A stretch of 64,000 bases of DNA from Micrococcales bacterium (GTDB lineage Bacteria; Actinomycetota; Actinomycetes; Actinomycetales; Cellulomonadaceae): assembly GCA_009777345.1 (NCBI GenBank), contig WRMB01000003.1, positions 30,801 through 94,800 on the forward strand. The letters are read 5' to 3'. The translations under genes were made by a program, and so were the position numbers. The notes beneath the pieces were generated by a model. That model saw only the letters and a program-made list of their open reading frames with translations. It was not told the DNA's origin and ran no database searches. The stretch's first letter is position 1; every line of letters starts with the position of its first letter. Positions 14,706-22,935 of the stretch are shown in pieces.

Positions 14706-15091
14706 AGCTGCACCCCCCGCACCAGCCCGGACGGGGACAGCAGCCGGACCATGACCTGGGCGACCACGGCCGTCGGCTGGGCCAGCAGCGCCAGGAGCGT
14801 GCCGGTCCAGGCTCCGCGGTCGTTGACCGTCTCGGCCACGACCAGCGAGGCCCACCACCCGGGACCGGCGGTGATCGTCGGTGCCGCCATGTACCCGTCC
14901 GGCAGGTCGACCTCCTCGGCCGCGAGGCGGGCCAGGGCGCGCACCAGCTGTGCCAGGTCTGGGTCGGCCATCTCCTGGGCGATCCTGCCGACCTGGCGCA
15001 CCTGGACCAGCGGTACGGCGGTGCGCAGGCCGACAGCGATGCTCCTGGCGCCGTCCGGGGTGAGCCGACCTGGTGCAGAGCGGCCGGTCAC
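14702..15091 (-). CDS. Unknown phage protein
   Basis: 129 aa from GTG at 15091, with GGAGG 7 bases upstream. Largely helical N-terminal half (RTAVPLVQVRQVGRIAQE, DLAQLVRALARLAAEEV), then a GWWASLVVAETVND segment and a hydrophobic helix. No recognised domain. Coupled to the 19-aa leader ORF upstream. Confidence 0.6.
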   Translation of the reverse strand: MTGRSAPGRLTPDGARSIAVGLRTAVPLVQVRQVGRIAQEMADPDLAQLVRALARLAAEEVDLPDGYMAAPTITAGPGWWASLVVAETVNDRGAWTGTLLALLAQPTAVVAQVMVRLLSPSGLVRGVQL

Positions 15092-15147
15092 GATGCGACC
15101 TCCAGGGACCACAGCACGACGACCTTGGTCAGCCCTCTGGTTCCCAT
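15088..15147 (-). CDS. 19-codon leader-type ORF
   Basis: ATG at 15147 stands 6 bases after GGAGGAG. It encodes M-G-T-R-G-L-T-K-V-V-V-L-W-S-L-E-V-A-S and stops in a GTGA overlap with the next gene. The strong ribosome site and coupling suggest real translation, perhaps only to deliver ribosomes to the next gene. Confidence 0.45.
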   Translation of the reverse strand: MGTRGLTKVVVLWSLEVAS

Positions 15148-15204
15148 GCCTGTCTCCTCCCTGGGAGCGGGGCGCCGGGATGTGGGCGCCCGCCGCGGTC
15201 TTGG

Positions 15205-16062
15205 TCAGGACGGGCGTCCCATGACGACCGGTGCTGCCGGGGTGTCGGCCAGGCCGCCCCTGACCTGGTCCACGACGTCGCCGAACGCCGTCTCCACGAC
15301 CTTGTCGAGCTCGTCGAAGACCAGGCCGATCCCGAGGCCGGCCTGCCCGATGCGTACCCGCAGCCGGGCCGTGACCCGGAACGGCGCGACGCCTCGGAAC
15401 GGGGCCAGGGCCAGGGCGACCCGCTCCGGGATGGCCAGCTCGCCCTTCTGCCCAGCCGAGGCCGCGACCGTCTCGGAGTACACGAGCCGGGTCTGCCCGT
15501 CGGACAGGCGGGTCGCCTGCTGGAAGTCCAAGCCCTTCTTCGCGGTGAAGGTGGTCACGATCTCCAGCAGCGTGGCAGCGTCCGGCTCGACCACGTCTCC
15601 CAGGTGGCCCTCGACGAGCTCGGCGAACGCGACCTGGTCGAGGAGCTTGCCGTCGACCGACGTCCACGCCGCCCAGGCCGGGGGCGTCTTGAGCGTCAGC
15701 CGCGCCACGTGGTCCTTGCGCCCGGCCGTGGTGACCGCGTCGGAGTCGATCACCGCGACGACGTCGAGGTCGTCGACCGAGGCGAACACCTCGGTGCTGC
15801 CGGTCGCGTGACGGGCCACGTAGGTGACGAACGCGTCGGCGTCGTGCAGCCTCACCGTCCCGGTCTTGCGCTTCGGGTGCACGGCAGCGGCCTCGCGGTG
15901 ACCATCGACGTCGACCAGCAGGTGCCTGGCGCCGTCGGGGACCACGACGGACAGCAGCCGGTGCTCGTCGTCGACCACGGTCGGGACGGCGAGCTCGATA
16001 CCGGCGTCGATCGCTGCCTGGACCTCGCTGGCAGCGACGCACTCCTCGGTCGTGGTGGTCAT
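15205..16062 (-). CDS. DUF2303 family protein (YfdQ-like)
   Basis: 285 aa, the usual length for DUF2303. Typical segments: VDGHREAAAVHPKRKTGT, FVTYVARHATGSTEVF, TPPAWAAWTSVDGKLLDQ and the later ALAPFRGVAPFRVTARLR. These proteins occur in prophages beside recombination genes; no biochemical role is established. The start overlaps the previous stop (TGATG). Confidence 0.85.
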   Translation of the reverse strand: MTTTTEECVAASEVQAAIDAGIELAVPTVVDDEHRLLSVVVPDGARHLLVDVDGHREAAAVHPKRKTGTVRLHDADAFVTYVARHATGSTEVFASVDDLDVVAVIDSDAVTTAGRKDHVARLTLKTPPAWAAWTSVDGKLLDQVAFAELVEGHLGDVVEPDAATLLEIVTTFTAKKGLDFQQATRLSDGQTRLVYSETVAASAGQKGELAIPERVALALAPFRGVAPFRVTARLRVRIGQAGLGIGLVFDELDKVVETAFGDVVDQVRGGLADTPAAPVVMGRPS

Positions 16063-16403
16063 CAGTTCGCCTCTCTGATCTCGGTGGTGGTGATCTCGCG
16101 CAGCCCCTCGAACGTGGGCTGCATGGGATCGTCCTTCTGGACGCGCCCGGTGTCGGTGACGAAGAACACCGGCGCCGGTCGGTCGGTCTTCGGCGTCTTC
16201 ACGCCGATCTGGTCGGAGATCTGCACCGCCCCAGGAACGCCTTTCATCGGCCGCACCTCCAGGCGCAGCGTGAGCGTCCCAGGCTTTCCGGTCTCCCTCA
16301 CCGCGAACGCCAGGTCCGCCAGGTTCTCGGTCAGCTCGTCGTGGGTCTTGCCTCCTGCCTGCTCCCGGATGAAGTCCGCGAACAGACGTGGTTCGTCAGC
16401 CAT
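16062..16403 (-). CDS. Unknown phage protein
   Basis: 113 aa from ATG at 16403 with GGAAGGG upstream. Contains LFADFIREQAGGKTHDEL, then a beta segment GKPGTLTLRLEVRP and PAPVFFVTDTGRVQKDD. I recall such proteins directly upstream of DUF2303 genes, probably as a functional pair. Overlaps the preceding gene by 8 bases. Confidence 0.65.
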   Translation of the reverse strand: MADEPRLFADFIREQAGGKTHDELTENLADLAFAVRETGKPGTLTLRLEVRPMKGVPGAVQISDQIGVKTPKTDRPAPVFFVTDTGRVQKDDPMQPTFEGLREITTTEIREAN

Positions 16404-17034
16404 CGTGGTTCCCTTCCTGTTCTGGTGATGCCGGCTGGTCGTCGTCCGGCCACGCACCGGCCAGGGTGACGACCCGGCAGGCCGACGGCCAGGCCGCGAG
16501 GCTGATCCCCGTGTCGGCGTCCATCTGGACCAGGTCAGCCGCCACCTCGGCCACGGCCGCGCGCAGCTCGACGAGCTCGGCGACCAGGTCGCACGTCGAG
16601 GGGCGGTCCTGCCACGCCGCGTCCTGGTCGGCGCACACCTGGTCGACGTCGATGCCGACATCCAGGGCGGTCTCGTGCAGCCACTCCAGCGACTCGCCGG
16701 CCTCGGCCATGTCGACCAGCCACTCAGCAGCTTCGTCGGCAGCCTGCGGGTCGGCCTGGCGCAGCCGACCCAGCAGGTAGCACACGTCGGTGGACCAGCA
16801 CTGGACGTCGACGAGCCTGATGTAGTCCAGCCACGAGACGCGTCGCAGGCCCTCGGATGCCGGTACGTCGACGGGCATCGGCGACATCTCGCCGCCGTGC
16901 TCCCACAGGACGTGACCGCACTGGAGCCCGCGCACCAGCTGGTACCGGAGCAGAGCCTCGGCGGTGACAGGAGCGTCGCGCCCCGGCCACCGGCCGACCT
17001 CGTCGGAGTAGGTCGCACCACCCATCTGCCTCAT
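16396..17034 (-). CDS. Unknown phage protein
   Basis: 212 aa, ATGA overlap with the preceding gene. Acidic, mainly helical (WLDYIRLVDVQCWSTDV, ELVELRAAVAEVAADLVQ). No motif recognised. Confidence 0.6.
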   Translation of the reverse strand: MRQMGGATYSDEVGRWPGRDAPVTAEALLRYQLVRGLQCGHVLWEHGGEMSPMPVDVPASEGLRRVSWLDYIRLVDVQCWSTDVCYLLGRLRQADPQAADEAAEWLVDMAEAGESLEWLHETALDVGIDVDQVCADQDAAWQDRPSTCDLVAELVELRAAVAEVAADLVQMDADTGISLAAWPSACRVVTLAGAWPDDDQPASPEQEGNHDG

Positions 17035-17192
17035 CCCTCCGCTCGGGTCTCGCGCACCCGTGCGGCACGCTCACGCGTCCTGCGTGGCGTGCGCGGCCAC
17101 CCGCGCCCGGACCTGTCGCACAGGTGGCAGCACGGCCAGCACCGACGGCGCCCGGGGCGGCGCCCACGACCGTCACGACGGCTGCGGCTCAC
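17031..17192 (-). CDS. Small Arg-rich, Cys-containing ORF
   Basis: 53 aa from GTG at 17192, overlapping the stop upstream (GTGA) and the start downstream (ATGA). CWPCCHLC in a strongly basic context could be a minimal zinc knuckle. Coupling on both sides supports translation. Confidence 0.45.
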   Translation of the reverse strand: MSRSRRDGRGRRPGRRRCWPCCHLCDRSGRGWPRTPRRTRERAARVRETRAEG

Positions 17193-17806
17193 GACCGGTC
17201 CCCCCTCGACGCGCACCACACCGCGGTGGCAGCGACCCGGACCATGGCCCGGCGCCACGCCTCGGGGTCGTCGGCCGCGGCGAACGCCGCTGTCACGTCG
17301 GCCAGCAGCAGGTCGTGCAGCGACGGACCGTCGCCGACGCCGGCCTCGGCCAGGGCCGCCTCGTGCGCCACAGACCTCGCGGCGAAGCGCGCCAGCGTCT
17401 CGGCGTCCAGAGGCACCCGCACCCGACGGGCAGCAGATGGTCGAGGTGTGGTGGTGAGCGCCGCCCGCGGACCAGGCGTGTCCGACAGGGCGGCCACCTG
17501 GTGCAGCGGCTGGCCGCCCACCGGAAGGCCGTCCGGCGGTCCGTGGTGGTCGGACATCGCGCTGACCTCGTCGGCGACCTCGGCCATGGTGTCGCACGCG
17601 TCGGTCAGCCTGAGCTCGTAGGCTCCAAGAGCGTCGACGACTGCCTGGGCCGCGTGCCTCCACCACGTCTCGAAGGTGTCGTCCAGGAACTGGCCGCAGG
17701 AGCAGCGGGTCTTCCTGGACGCGCCCCACGGGTCTGGCCTGTGGCCGGACAGGGCGACGCCGACCACCCCACGTCCGTAGTCCGTCGTCTCGCTCTGGGT
17801 CCTCAT
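17189..17806 (-). CDS. Unknown phage protein with CxCG motif
   Basis: 205 aa from ATG at 17806, chosen for GGGAGGAG upstream and the ATGA overlap. N-terminal RKTRCSCGQFLDDTFETW, a helical middle (AYELRLTDACDTMAEVAD), and a C-terminal helical domain (ADVTAAFAAADDPEAWRR). The antisense strand of its middle carries one copy of the 42-bp inverted repeat. Unknown function. Confidence 0.6.
   Translation of the reverse strand: MRTQSETTDYGRGVVGVALSGHRPDPWGASRKTRCSCGQFLDDTFETWWRHAAQAVVDALGAYELRLTDACDTMAEVADEVSAMSDHHGPPDGLPVGGQPLHQVAALSDTPGPRAALTTTPRPSAARRVRVPLDAETLARFAARSVAHEAALAEAGVGDGPSLHDLLLADVTAAFAAADDPEAWRRAMVRVAATAVWCASRGDRS
17425..17466 (+). repeat. 42-bp inverted repeat, copy 1
   Basis: Perfectly matches, in opposite orientation, 20798-20839. 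Here it lies inside the coding region of the 17189-17806 gene, read antisense. Confidence 0.95.
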
Positions 17807-18108
17807 GATCGCTCCTCCCGCTGGTCGCACGCTGGCCACCACGCCCTGATGTCGGCGGCACCTCTGGTGATGCTGGACTGTCGCGGTGCAGCCTGGTCAT
17901 GGCCACCGGGTGCCACCCGTCCCGACTCCAGCTGCCGCGGCGTCCGACGACGGTCCGCAGACATGCCCGGCTCCGGCTCGCGGGCGGGTCGGGGACTGCC
18001 GAGGTCGAGGGTCGCCTCGTACCGTGCCTCGGACGCGCGCTCTGCCGCCTCGATCTCGTCCTGCCGCCTGGCTGCTGCTGCCTCCACGGCGGCGTCCACG
18101 TCATGCAC
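17803..18108 (-). CDS. Unknown phage protein
   Basis: 101 aa from GTG at 18108, with GGAGAGG upstream, overlapping the RecT end by 8 bases. The N-terminal 40 residues form a charged helix (AAVEAAAARRQDEIEAAE); the remainder is low-complexity. Possibly a partner of RecT, from position only. Confidence 0.5.
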   Translation of the reverse strand: MHDVDAAVEAAAARRQDEIEAAERASEARYEATLDLGSPRPAREPEPGMSADRRRTPRQLESGRVAPGGHDQAAPRQSSITRGAADIRAWWPACDQREERS

Positions 18109-19021
18109 TGGCCTCTCCAGTCTGGGCGTCGGGCCACGGGTCCGTGTCCGCGGCCGTGCGGTCGGCCTCCAGCGCGTCGATCACCGTCGACGCCTCGGCG
18201 ACCGTCAGGTCGGCGGTCGAGGTCACGTCGCGTGACAGGACCGAGGAGCACACGACCAGTCCTGCGTCGCGGTCGTCGCCGACGGCCTGGCGGAGCATGG
18301 CGTGCAGCTTGCGCTGCTGCGCCGGTGTGATCGACGGGGCCGGCTGGTCGTCCTCGACGATCTCGGCGTCGGTCACGACCGGTCCCGGGTCGTGCGGGAC
18401 GGACTCGCGCAGAGCGGCCACACCAGAACCGGGCCGGTGGTCGGCCTGGTTCGTCTCGTCGGAGGTGTACAGCCCAGAGAGGTCCTGAGGGAAGGCCTTA
18501 CGCAGGGCCAGGGCCTCGGCGCACTTGGCGAGCATCAGTGCAGGCCTGGACGCCCACATCGACGTCGGCGACCCGTCGCGCCTGGTGCCGACGTACTCCC
18601 CGAGCAGGGCCACCGCGGCGAACCGCTGACCGTCGCGCAGGACGACCACCTTCGCCGCGGCAGGCGGACCAGGCGCCAGCCACACGTCGGTCCACACCCC
18701 GTCGGTCCCGCACCACACGGTGTCCTCGTAGCCCAGGGTCCCGCCGGTGGCGTCGACCGCCCGCCGGGCGACCAGGCGGAACCCGTCGATCCCGGTCTGG
18801 ATGGTCTGCCTGCCCTGCCGCTCGATCATGTAGACCTGACGGGCGAACGGGTCCAGGCCGGTGCGGGCGCACTGGTGGAAGAACACCGCCAGGTCGGCGT
18901 TCGTCGCACCCTGCACGCCGAGCTGGCGCAGGGCTGCCACCTGCTTGTCGGAGAAGAACGTCTGCCCATCGACGATCGCCAGGTCCGACGCCGGGCCGCG
19001 TACCACCACGTCCGTGCTCAT
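18101..19021 (-). CDS. recT: RecT/Bet-family single-strand annealing recombinase
   Basis: 306 aa. The core at residues about 45-190 is typical: FHQCARTGLDPFARQVYM, TGIDGFRLVARRAVDATG, VWCGTDGVWTDVWL, ASRPALMLAKCAEALALR. RecT coats ssDNA made by the partner exonuclease and anneals complementary strands. The C-terminal acidic tail may contact SSB or the exonuclease. The ATGA overlap with the exonuclease gene puts both in one translational unit. Confidence 0.92.
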   Translation of the reverse strand: MSTDVVVRGPASDLAIVDGQTFFSDKQVAALRQLGVQGATNADLAVFFHQCARTGLDPFARQVYMIERQGRQTIQTGIDGFRLVARRAVDATGGTLGYEDTVWCGTDGVWTDVWLAPGPPAAAKVVVLRDGQRFAAVALLGEYVGTRRDGSPTSMWASRPALMLAKCAEALALRKAFPQDLSGLYTSDETNQADHRPGSGVAALRESVPHDPGPVVTDAEIVEDDQPAPSITPAQQRKLHAMLRQAVGDDRDAGLVVCSSVLSRDVTSTADLTVAEASTVIDALEADRTAADTDPWPDAQTGEASA

Positions 19022-19938
19022 GCTGCTGCCTCCTCAGGGATGGACCGGGCCACGGCGACCAGCGACACCGACCCGTGACCGTTGGCCTGACGGCGTGCCA
19101 CCGTCACACCGCGGCAGGTGGCCAGGCGTGCCGCGCCCATGGCCTCGCGGACCTGGCTCTCGGCCAGCCGCACGTCGGCCTGGGCCGACCTGACCGAGAC
19201 GAACCTCGACGCCAGGTCGACATCCAGCTCGACGGTCAGGTCACGGTCGACGTCCGGGTGGCGCAGCCTCTCGGCCCGCCAGGTCGCAGGAGAGGAGTCC
19301 ACCGGAGGCATGGCGTCGGGGTCGGACAGGGACTCCCAGAACGCCCGGCACTGCTCGACCATGTCGGAGGCAAGGTCCTGGTCGTACTCGACGCGGTACT
19401 CGCGCAGGTCCAGGAACTGCGTCAGCAGGGCGACGTACCCCACGCGGGCGCCGGACAGGTGCATCGCCCACACCAGCTGCGCCGCGTACCACGGCGGGAT
19501 GTCGTCCGTGCCGGCCGCGCCCCACTCGGAGTCGTCACGGCTGGTCTTGGCGTCCACCACCACCGGCTCGGCGGCGCAGAACCCTTCGCCCGCGACGTGC
19601 GCCCGGTAGGACACCAGGTCCGGTGTCGCCGACGCCCACGGCAGGTCCGGACGGGTCACGACGACCTGCCGCTCGAACCCAGACCGGTCGGTACGGTGCC
19701 GGTCGCACCACCAGTCCAGGACACCGTTCTCCAGCCAGTGGCCCCGGGCCTTGGCGGAAGCGTTCTGCCCGTCGTCCCACGGGACCTCGCCGCGCATCTT
19801 CAGCCACAGCGACCGGCGCGACTCCCACCCCTCCGGAGCCACGCCGAGGATCGCAGCGACCTTGGACGCCGTGACGATGCCAGCCCACTCGGGGCTGCCC
19901 GGCGCCAGCGCTCCGCTGGGCAGCGTCTCTTCGGTCAT
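19018..19938 (-). CDS. YqaJ-type phage recombination exonuclease
   Basis: 306 aa from ATG at 19938 with AGAGGAG upstream. PD-(D/E)xK nuclease features in order: VTASKVAAILGVAPEGWE near the start, the acidic residue of TPDLVSYRA, and VVVDAKTSRDD (D-x-K) around residues 165-175. The YqaJ/lambda-exo family degrades one strand of duplex DNA to feed RecT. It is followed directly by recT. Confidence 0.9.
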   Translation of the reverse strand: MTEETLPSGALAPGSPEWAGIVTASKVAAILGVAPEGWESRRSLWLKMRGEVPWDDGQNASAKARGHWLENGVLDWWCDRHRTDRSGFERQVVVTRPDLPWASATPDLVSYRAHVAGEGFCAAEPVVVDAKTSRDDSEWGAAGTDDIPPWYAAQLVWAMHLSGARVGYVALLTQFLDLREYRVEYDQDLASDMVEQCRAFWESLSDPDAMPPVDSSPATWRAERLRHPDVDRDLTVELDVDLASRFVSVRSAQADVRLAESQVREAMGAARLATCRGVTVARRQANGHGSVSLVAVARSIPEEAAA

Positions 19939-20045
19939 GACCGCTCCTCTGCCTCGCGACTCACCAGGACTGCGACGAGGAACGTCGCCATCGACCAGGC
20001 CGCGGCGAGCAGGGCGCGCACGCCTGGGACCCGTGCCGTGCTCAC
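19935..20045 (-). CDS. Small membrane protein (36 aa)
   Basis: GTG at 20045 overlaps the upstream stop and the ORF stop overlaps the exonuclease ATG. Sequence has one membrane segment, ALLAAAWSMATFLVAVLV, followed by a charged tail. Coupling on both sides supports translation; function unknown. Confidence 0.5.
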   Translation of the reverse strand: MSTARVPGVRALLAAAWSMATFLVAVLVSREAEERS

Positions 20046-20317
20046 CGGAGACCACCGCCCCGGTGCGCCTCTCGCTGGTGCGCCGACACGAGCGCCACCA
20101 GCACACCAGGCACGTCGCCGTCCGCGACGGTGCTGACCGTCCGGCCGCACAGCTCGCACCGCACGACCATGGACCGGCTGTACAGGTCGCGCACGATGCG
20201 GGACGACCACGCGGCGTCAGGCGCAGCAGCCCGACGACCGCGGCGCGCGGACGGCGCCGCCAGGACCGACAGGGCAGGGGCGGCGGCCCTGCGCGCCAGG
20301 ACGTCGAGCAGCCTCAC
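20042..20317 (-). CDS. Small zinc-finger-like protein
   Basis: 91 aa from GTG at 20317 (GTGA overlap). A basic helical N-terminus is followed by CELCGRTVSTVADGD and HQREAH: a CxxC plus HxxxxH arrangement like a single classical zinc finger. Likely binds nucleic acid. Confidence 0.6.
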   Translation of the reverse strand: MRLLDVLARRAAAPALSVLAAPSARRGRRAAAPDAAWSSRIVRDLYSRSMVVRCELCGRTVSTVADGDVPGVLVALVSAHQREAHRGGGLR

Positions 20318-20706
20318 GACGCACCCCCCACGTGCAGCACCGTCAGGTCCACACCCACCGACGCGAGCAGTTCCGGGCACGGATCACCAGCGGCCGACCA
20401 CTGGTCGGCCAGCGGCTCGTCAGACCGGTGCGTGCGGATCCACACCCACCGGCGCTCTGCCTCCACGTCGTCGTCCCAGCCGACCGCCATCACGACAGTC
20501 CCGACCGGGGCGGACTCCAGCTGGGACGCGTGCGCGATCGCCATGCCGACGTCGATCGGGCACGCGTGGCGCTCGGCAGCCATGACCACGTCCAGCAGCT
20601 GCACCCGCCGCAGCCTGCTGTCGCCTGGGACGACGGACTGCCACCCGCAGGTCTGACACCTGACCGTCGCCCAGTCGTCGTAGCGGACCTCGAAGTTGTC
20701 GCGCAT
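20314..20706 (-). CDS. Small Cys/His phage protein
   Basis: 130 aa, ATG at 20706 in a TGATG overlap. N-terminal VRCQTCGWQSVVPGD with later AAERHACP provides a CxxC...HxC site; the C-terminal half is beta-rich and acidic. Unknown function. Confidence 0.6.
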   Translation of the reverse strand: MRDNFEVRYDDWATVRCQTCGWQSVVPGDSRLRRVQLLDVVMAAERHACPIDVGMAIAHASQLESAPVGTVVMAVGWDDDVEAERRWVWIRTHRSDEPLADQWSAAGDPCPELLASVGVDLTVLHVGGAS

Positions 20707-20810
20707 CAGTGCACCTCCCGCGACCGCTCGACCGCGTACCAGATCACCAGGGCGACCAGAGCGACCATGACCAGGACCACCGGGGCACCCGTCCCGTGGG
20801 CGGCGCTCAC
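20706..20810 (-). CDS. Small membrane protein (34 aa)
   Basis: GTG at 20810 overlaps the upstream stop (GTGA). One membrane helix, APVVLVMVALVALVIWY, then a charged end. Its start codon lies inside the 42-bp inverted repeat copy 2. Confidence 0.5.
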   Translation of the reverse strand: MSAAHGTGAPVVLVMVALVALVIWYAVERSREVH

Positions 20811-20839
20811 CACCACACCTCGACCATCTGCTGCCCGTC
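20798..20839 (-). repeat. 42-bp inverted repeat, copy 2
   Basis: Perfect reverse-orientation match to 17425-17466. Here it encodes the final residues DGQQMVEVWW of the 20807 gene and the start of the 34-aa membrane protein, so this copy is in a functional reading frame and is probably the original. Confidence 0.95.
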
Positions 20840-21256
20840 CGAGGCGGCGTGCGGCCCGTCGTGCGCCCAGACCGGCACCGTGCACGGGCGCTGGTGCTCG
20901 GACCGGACCGCGCACACAGGCCCGTCGTCGGCCCCGTCGGCCCACGGGTCGGGGTCTCCCACCTGCCAGGCCCACAGCCGCCCCGAGGCGCGGACGTGCC
21001 TGACCAGGTCAGGCACCGCGGGGATACCGAGATCGTGGCCGACCCGGCGCAGGTCGACCATGAGCCCGACCTCCATCTCGCGGGCCACGCGCACCGCCGC
21101 CCGGACGACAGCCTCGGACGAACCGGGCCCGGCGCTGCCCGGACCGGGCTGCCCGGTGTGGGTGGCCCACCGGTCGTCGGCAGCCATCGCCGCCAGCGGC
21201 GCCAGGACCACGGTCAGCGCGGAGAGCACGACCGCGCGGACACCTGGGCGCGTCAC
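20807..21256 (-). CDS. Secreted or membrane-anchored phage protein
   Basis: 149 aa from GTG at 21256 (GTGA overlap). N-terminal signal or anchor AVVLSALTVVLAPLAAMAA, then a helical domain (SSEAVVRAAVRVAREMEV) and a Trp-rich C-terminus. Unknown function. Confidence 0.55.
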   Translation of the reverse strand: MTRPGVRAVVLSALTVVLAPLAAMAADDRWATHTGQPGPGSAGPGSSEAVVRAAVRVAREMEVGLMVDLRRVGHDLGIPAVPDLVRHVRASGRLWAWQVGDPDPWADGADDGPVCAVRSEHQRPCTVPVWAHDGPHAASDGQQMVEVWW

Positions 21257-21645
21257 GGTGCCACCTCCACCCGCACGCCACCCACCGTCGCAGGGAGCAG
21301 GTACTGGTAACGCCCGAACGCCAGCTGCACCCGGCCGTCGCGGAGGACCGTCAGCGTCGCCAGCGGACCCATCGGGTACAGGTGAGGACTCAGATCGGCC
21401 AGCGACCCGTAGATCATGCACCACCCGGTACCGCACAGGTAGAGCACGGCCGTGCGCGCGGCCTCCTCGTCGAGGACCAGGCCACGACCCATGACGACCA
21501 GGTAACCGTCAGGGTGCGCAACCGGGAACGACGGGTGCCGCTCACGGCGGTACCTCTGCCCGAACGTGACGTACCAGACACCGCCACGCTCTGGGACCTC
21601 CAGCGGCTCGTCGACAGGAACCGAGGCGCGGACCGGCTGCATCAC
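21253..21645 (-). CDS. Unknown phage protein
   Basis: 130 aa; GTG at 21645 or ATG at 21642, overlapping the upstream stop. Beta-rich (GVWYVTFGQRYRRERH, GYLVVMGRGLVLDEEAA, TVLRDGRVQLAFGRYQY). Its C-terminus TVGGVRVEVAP resembles that of the next gene (GRDVRVEVAP), hinting at a local duplication. Confidence 0.55.
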   Translation of the reverse strand: MMQPVRASVPVDEPLEVPERGGVWYVTFGQRYRRERHPSFPVAHPDGYLVVMGRGLVLDEEAARTAVLYLCGTGWCMIYGSLADLSPHLYPMGPLATLTVLRDGRVQLAFGRYQYLLPATVGGVRVEVAP

Positions 21646-22031
21646 GGTGCCACCTCCACCCGCACGTCACGGCCGGTCTCACGCACCAGGGCATCGGCCA
21701 CCGCACGGGCGCCGTGCAGCGGCATCGGACCCGCGGCGGCGGTGCCGTCCTCCCGCACCACCTGCCAGAGCACTGAGTCCCACGTCGCGACACGGACCGT
21801 GCACCCGTCGACCTCCAGGCCGGACCACGCCACCTGGCAGCCGTCGTCATCGACCTCGTCCAGACCCAGAGCACCGGCAGCCCGGACCACGTCGACCCCG
21901 CCCACCCACAGGCAGACCCCCCTCGCGTGGCAGTGAGCCGAGCGGACGCCGACACCGTTGACCATCAGGCGCTCTGTCAGGCTGCGAGCCAGACAGATCG
22001 CGTCGAGCGTCCTGCCAGCCTCCCCGCTCAC
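21642..22031 (-). CDS. Unknown phage protein
   Basis: 129 aa from GTG at 22031 (GTGA overlap). Contains a Cys/His stretch (SAHCHARGVCLWVGG) and beta strands (CTVRVATWDSVLWQVV). The end, GRDVRVEVAP, matches the end of the following gene. Confidence 0.55.
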   Translation of the reverse strand: MSGEAGRTLDAICLARSLTERLMVNGVGVRSAHCHARGVCLWVGGVDVVRAAGALGLDEVDDDGCQVAWSGLEVDGCTVRVATWDSVLWQVVREDGTAAAGPMPLHGARAVADALVRETGRDVRVEVAP

Positions 22032-22417
22032 CGGGCACCACCCAGAGCCTCGACCGTCTCGACGAACGCCGGAGTCTCCGGCTCGTCCGCAGCATGACCC
22101 CCGCGGGGCGCATCGGCCTGACGCCAGGTACACCCGCACCCGATGCAGATACCCGCCAGGTGCGCCTGGTGCGACGAGTGGTCACCAGCCGCGCACTCCT
22201 CGCACAGCCTGCACCGCACCGCAGGAGCGGCGACCTCGTCGCAATGACCAGCACCGTCGAACTGGCCGACCGCCAGCCACCCATGACGACCGAGACTGGC
22301 AGTCTCCTCGTCGCCCAGCGCGACCGTCAGCGTCCCCGACCCGTCGACCTCGACCCGGTCTCCGGTCGCCACGACAGTCCCAAGACCGTCTCTCAGCGTG
22401 ATCATGTAGCGGTGCAT
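22028..22417 (-). CDS. Small zinc-binding protein, first gene of the long early operon
   Basis: 129 aa. AAGGAGG stands 6 bases before the ATG, the best ribosome site in the prophage. An N-terminal beta barrel-like part (MITLRDGLGTVVATGDR) precedes CRLCEECAAGDHSSHQAH and CIGCGCTW, probably one zinc site. Leading position suggests early and strong expression. Confidence 0.65.
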   Translation of the reverse strand: MHRYMITLRDGLGTVVATGDRVEVDGSGTLTVALGDEETASLGRHGWLAVGQFDGAGHCDEVAAPAVRCRLCEECAAGDHSSHQAHLAGICIGCGCTWRQADAPRGGHAADEPETPAFVETVEALGGAR

Positions 22418-22486
22418 CGCTATCCTCCTTGTGTTCGGTGGTGCCCCGGTCGGTCTTGCGGATGGGCCGGGGCGCCGCTGTTTGGG

Positions 22487-22681
22487 TCAGGCGTCTGGCA
22501 GTCGCTCCAGCCAGTCTTCGAGATCGCGGGCGAGGATCAGGTAGGCGCCGCGGGGGCCCCGCTTCGCCGAGAGCGGTGGGGCTGGCGCCTCTGGATCGGT
22601 CGCATGGATCGCACGACGCAGCATCGACAGCGGTAGTCCGGTCTCCGCTGATGCCTCGACCAGAGTGAGGACCTGTAGCAT
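22487..22681 (-). CDS. Excisionase-type small DNA-binding protein
   Basis: 64 aa from ATG at 22681 (TGATG overlap with the Cro-like gene; a GTG at 22684 is also possible). LTLVEASAETGLPLSMLR, RAIHATD and AYLILARDLEDWLERL form an HTH-wing module of the excisionase class. Its place right after the Cro-like gene is typical for a phage Xis or early regulator. Confidence 0.75.
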   Translation of the reverse strand: MLQVLTLVEASAETGLPLSMLRRAIHATDPEAPAPPLSAKRGPRGAYLILARDLEDWLERLPDA

Positions 22682-22935
22682 CACGCCACCTCGGCAGGAT
22701 CGTCGACGACCTCGAAGGCGTCGTCGAAACGGACGGCGAACCGGGTGAGTACGGCTGCGATGAACTTGGCCCCTGGGGGGCGCCGGCCCTCAAGCTTCTG
22801 CCACACCGTGGACCGATCGACACCTAGTCGGTCGGCCAGACCCTGCATGTCGCCGCACTCGCGGACGGCGCTGGTGGACCAGCTCTCCCTCACCCTCACC
22901 GACGCCCGGCAGGCCGGCTGTCTGTCTGCGCTCAT
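22681..22935 (-). CDS. Cro-like XRE-family regulator
   Basis: 84 aa. CGDMQGLADRLGVDRSTV followed by WQKLEGRRPPGAKFIAAV is a clear XRE helix-turn-helix. It is divergent from the repressor gene, as cro is from cI. The first leftward early gene, it starts only about 9 bases after a CTAGAT -10-like box, so its mRNA may have almost no leader. Confidence 0.8.
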   Translation of the reverse strand: MSADRQPACRASVRVRESWSTSAVRECGDMQGLADRLGVDRSTVWQKLEGRRPPGAKFIAAVLTRFAVRFDDAFEVVDDPAEVA

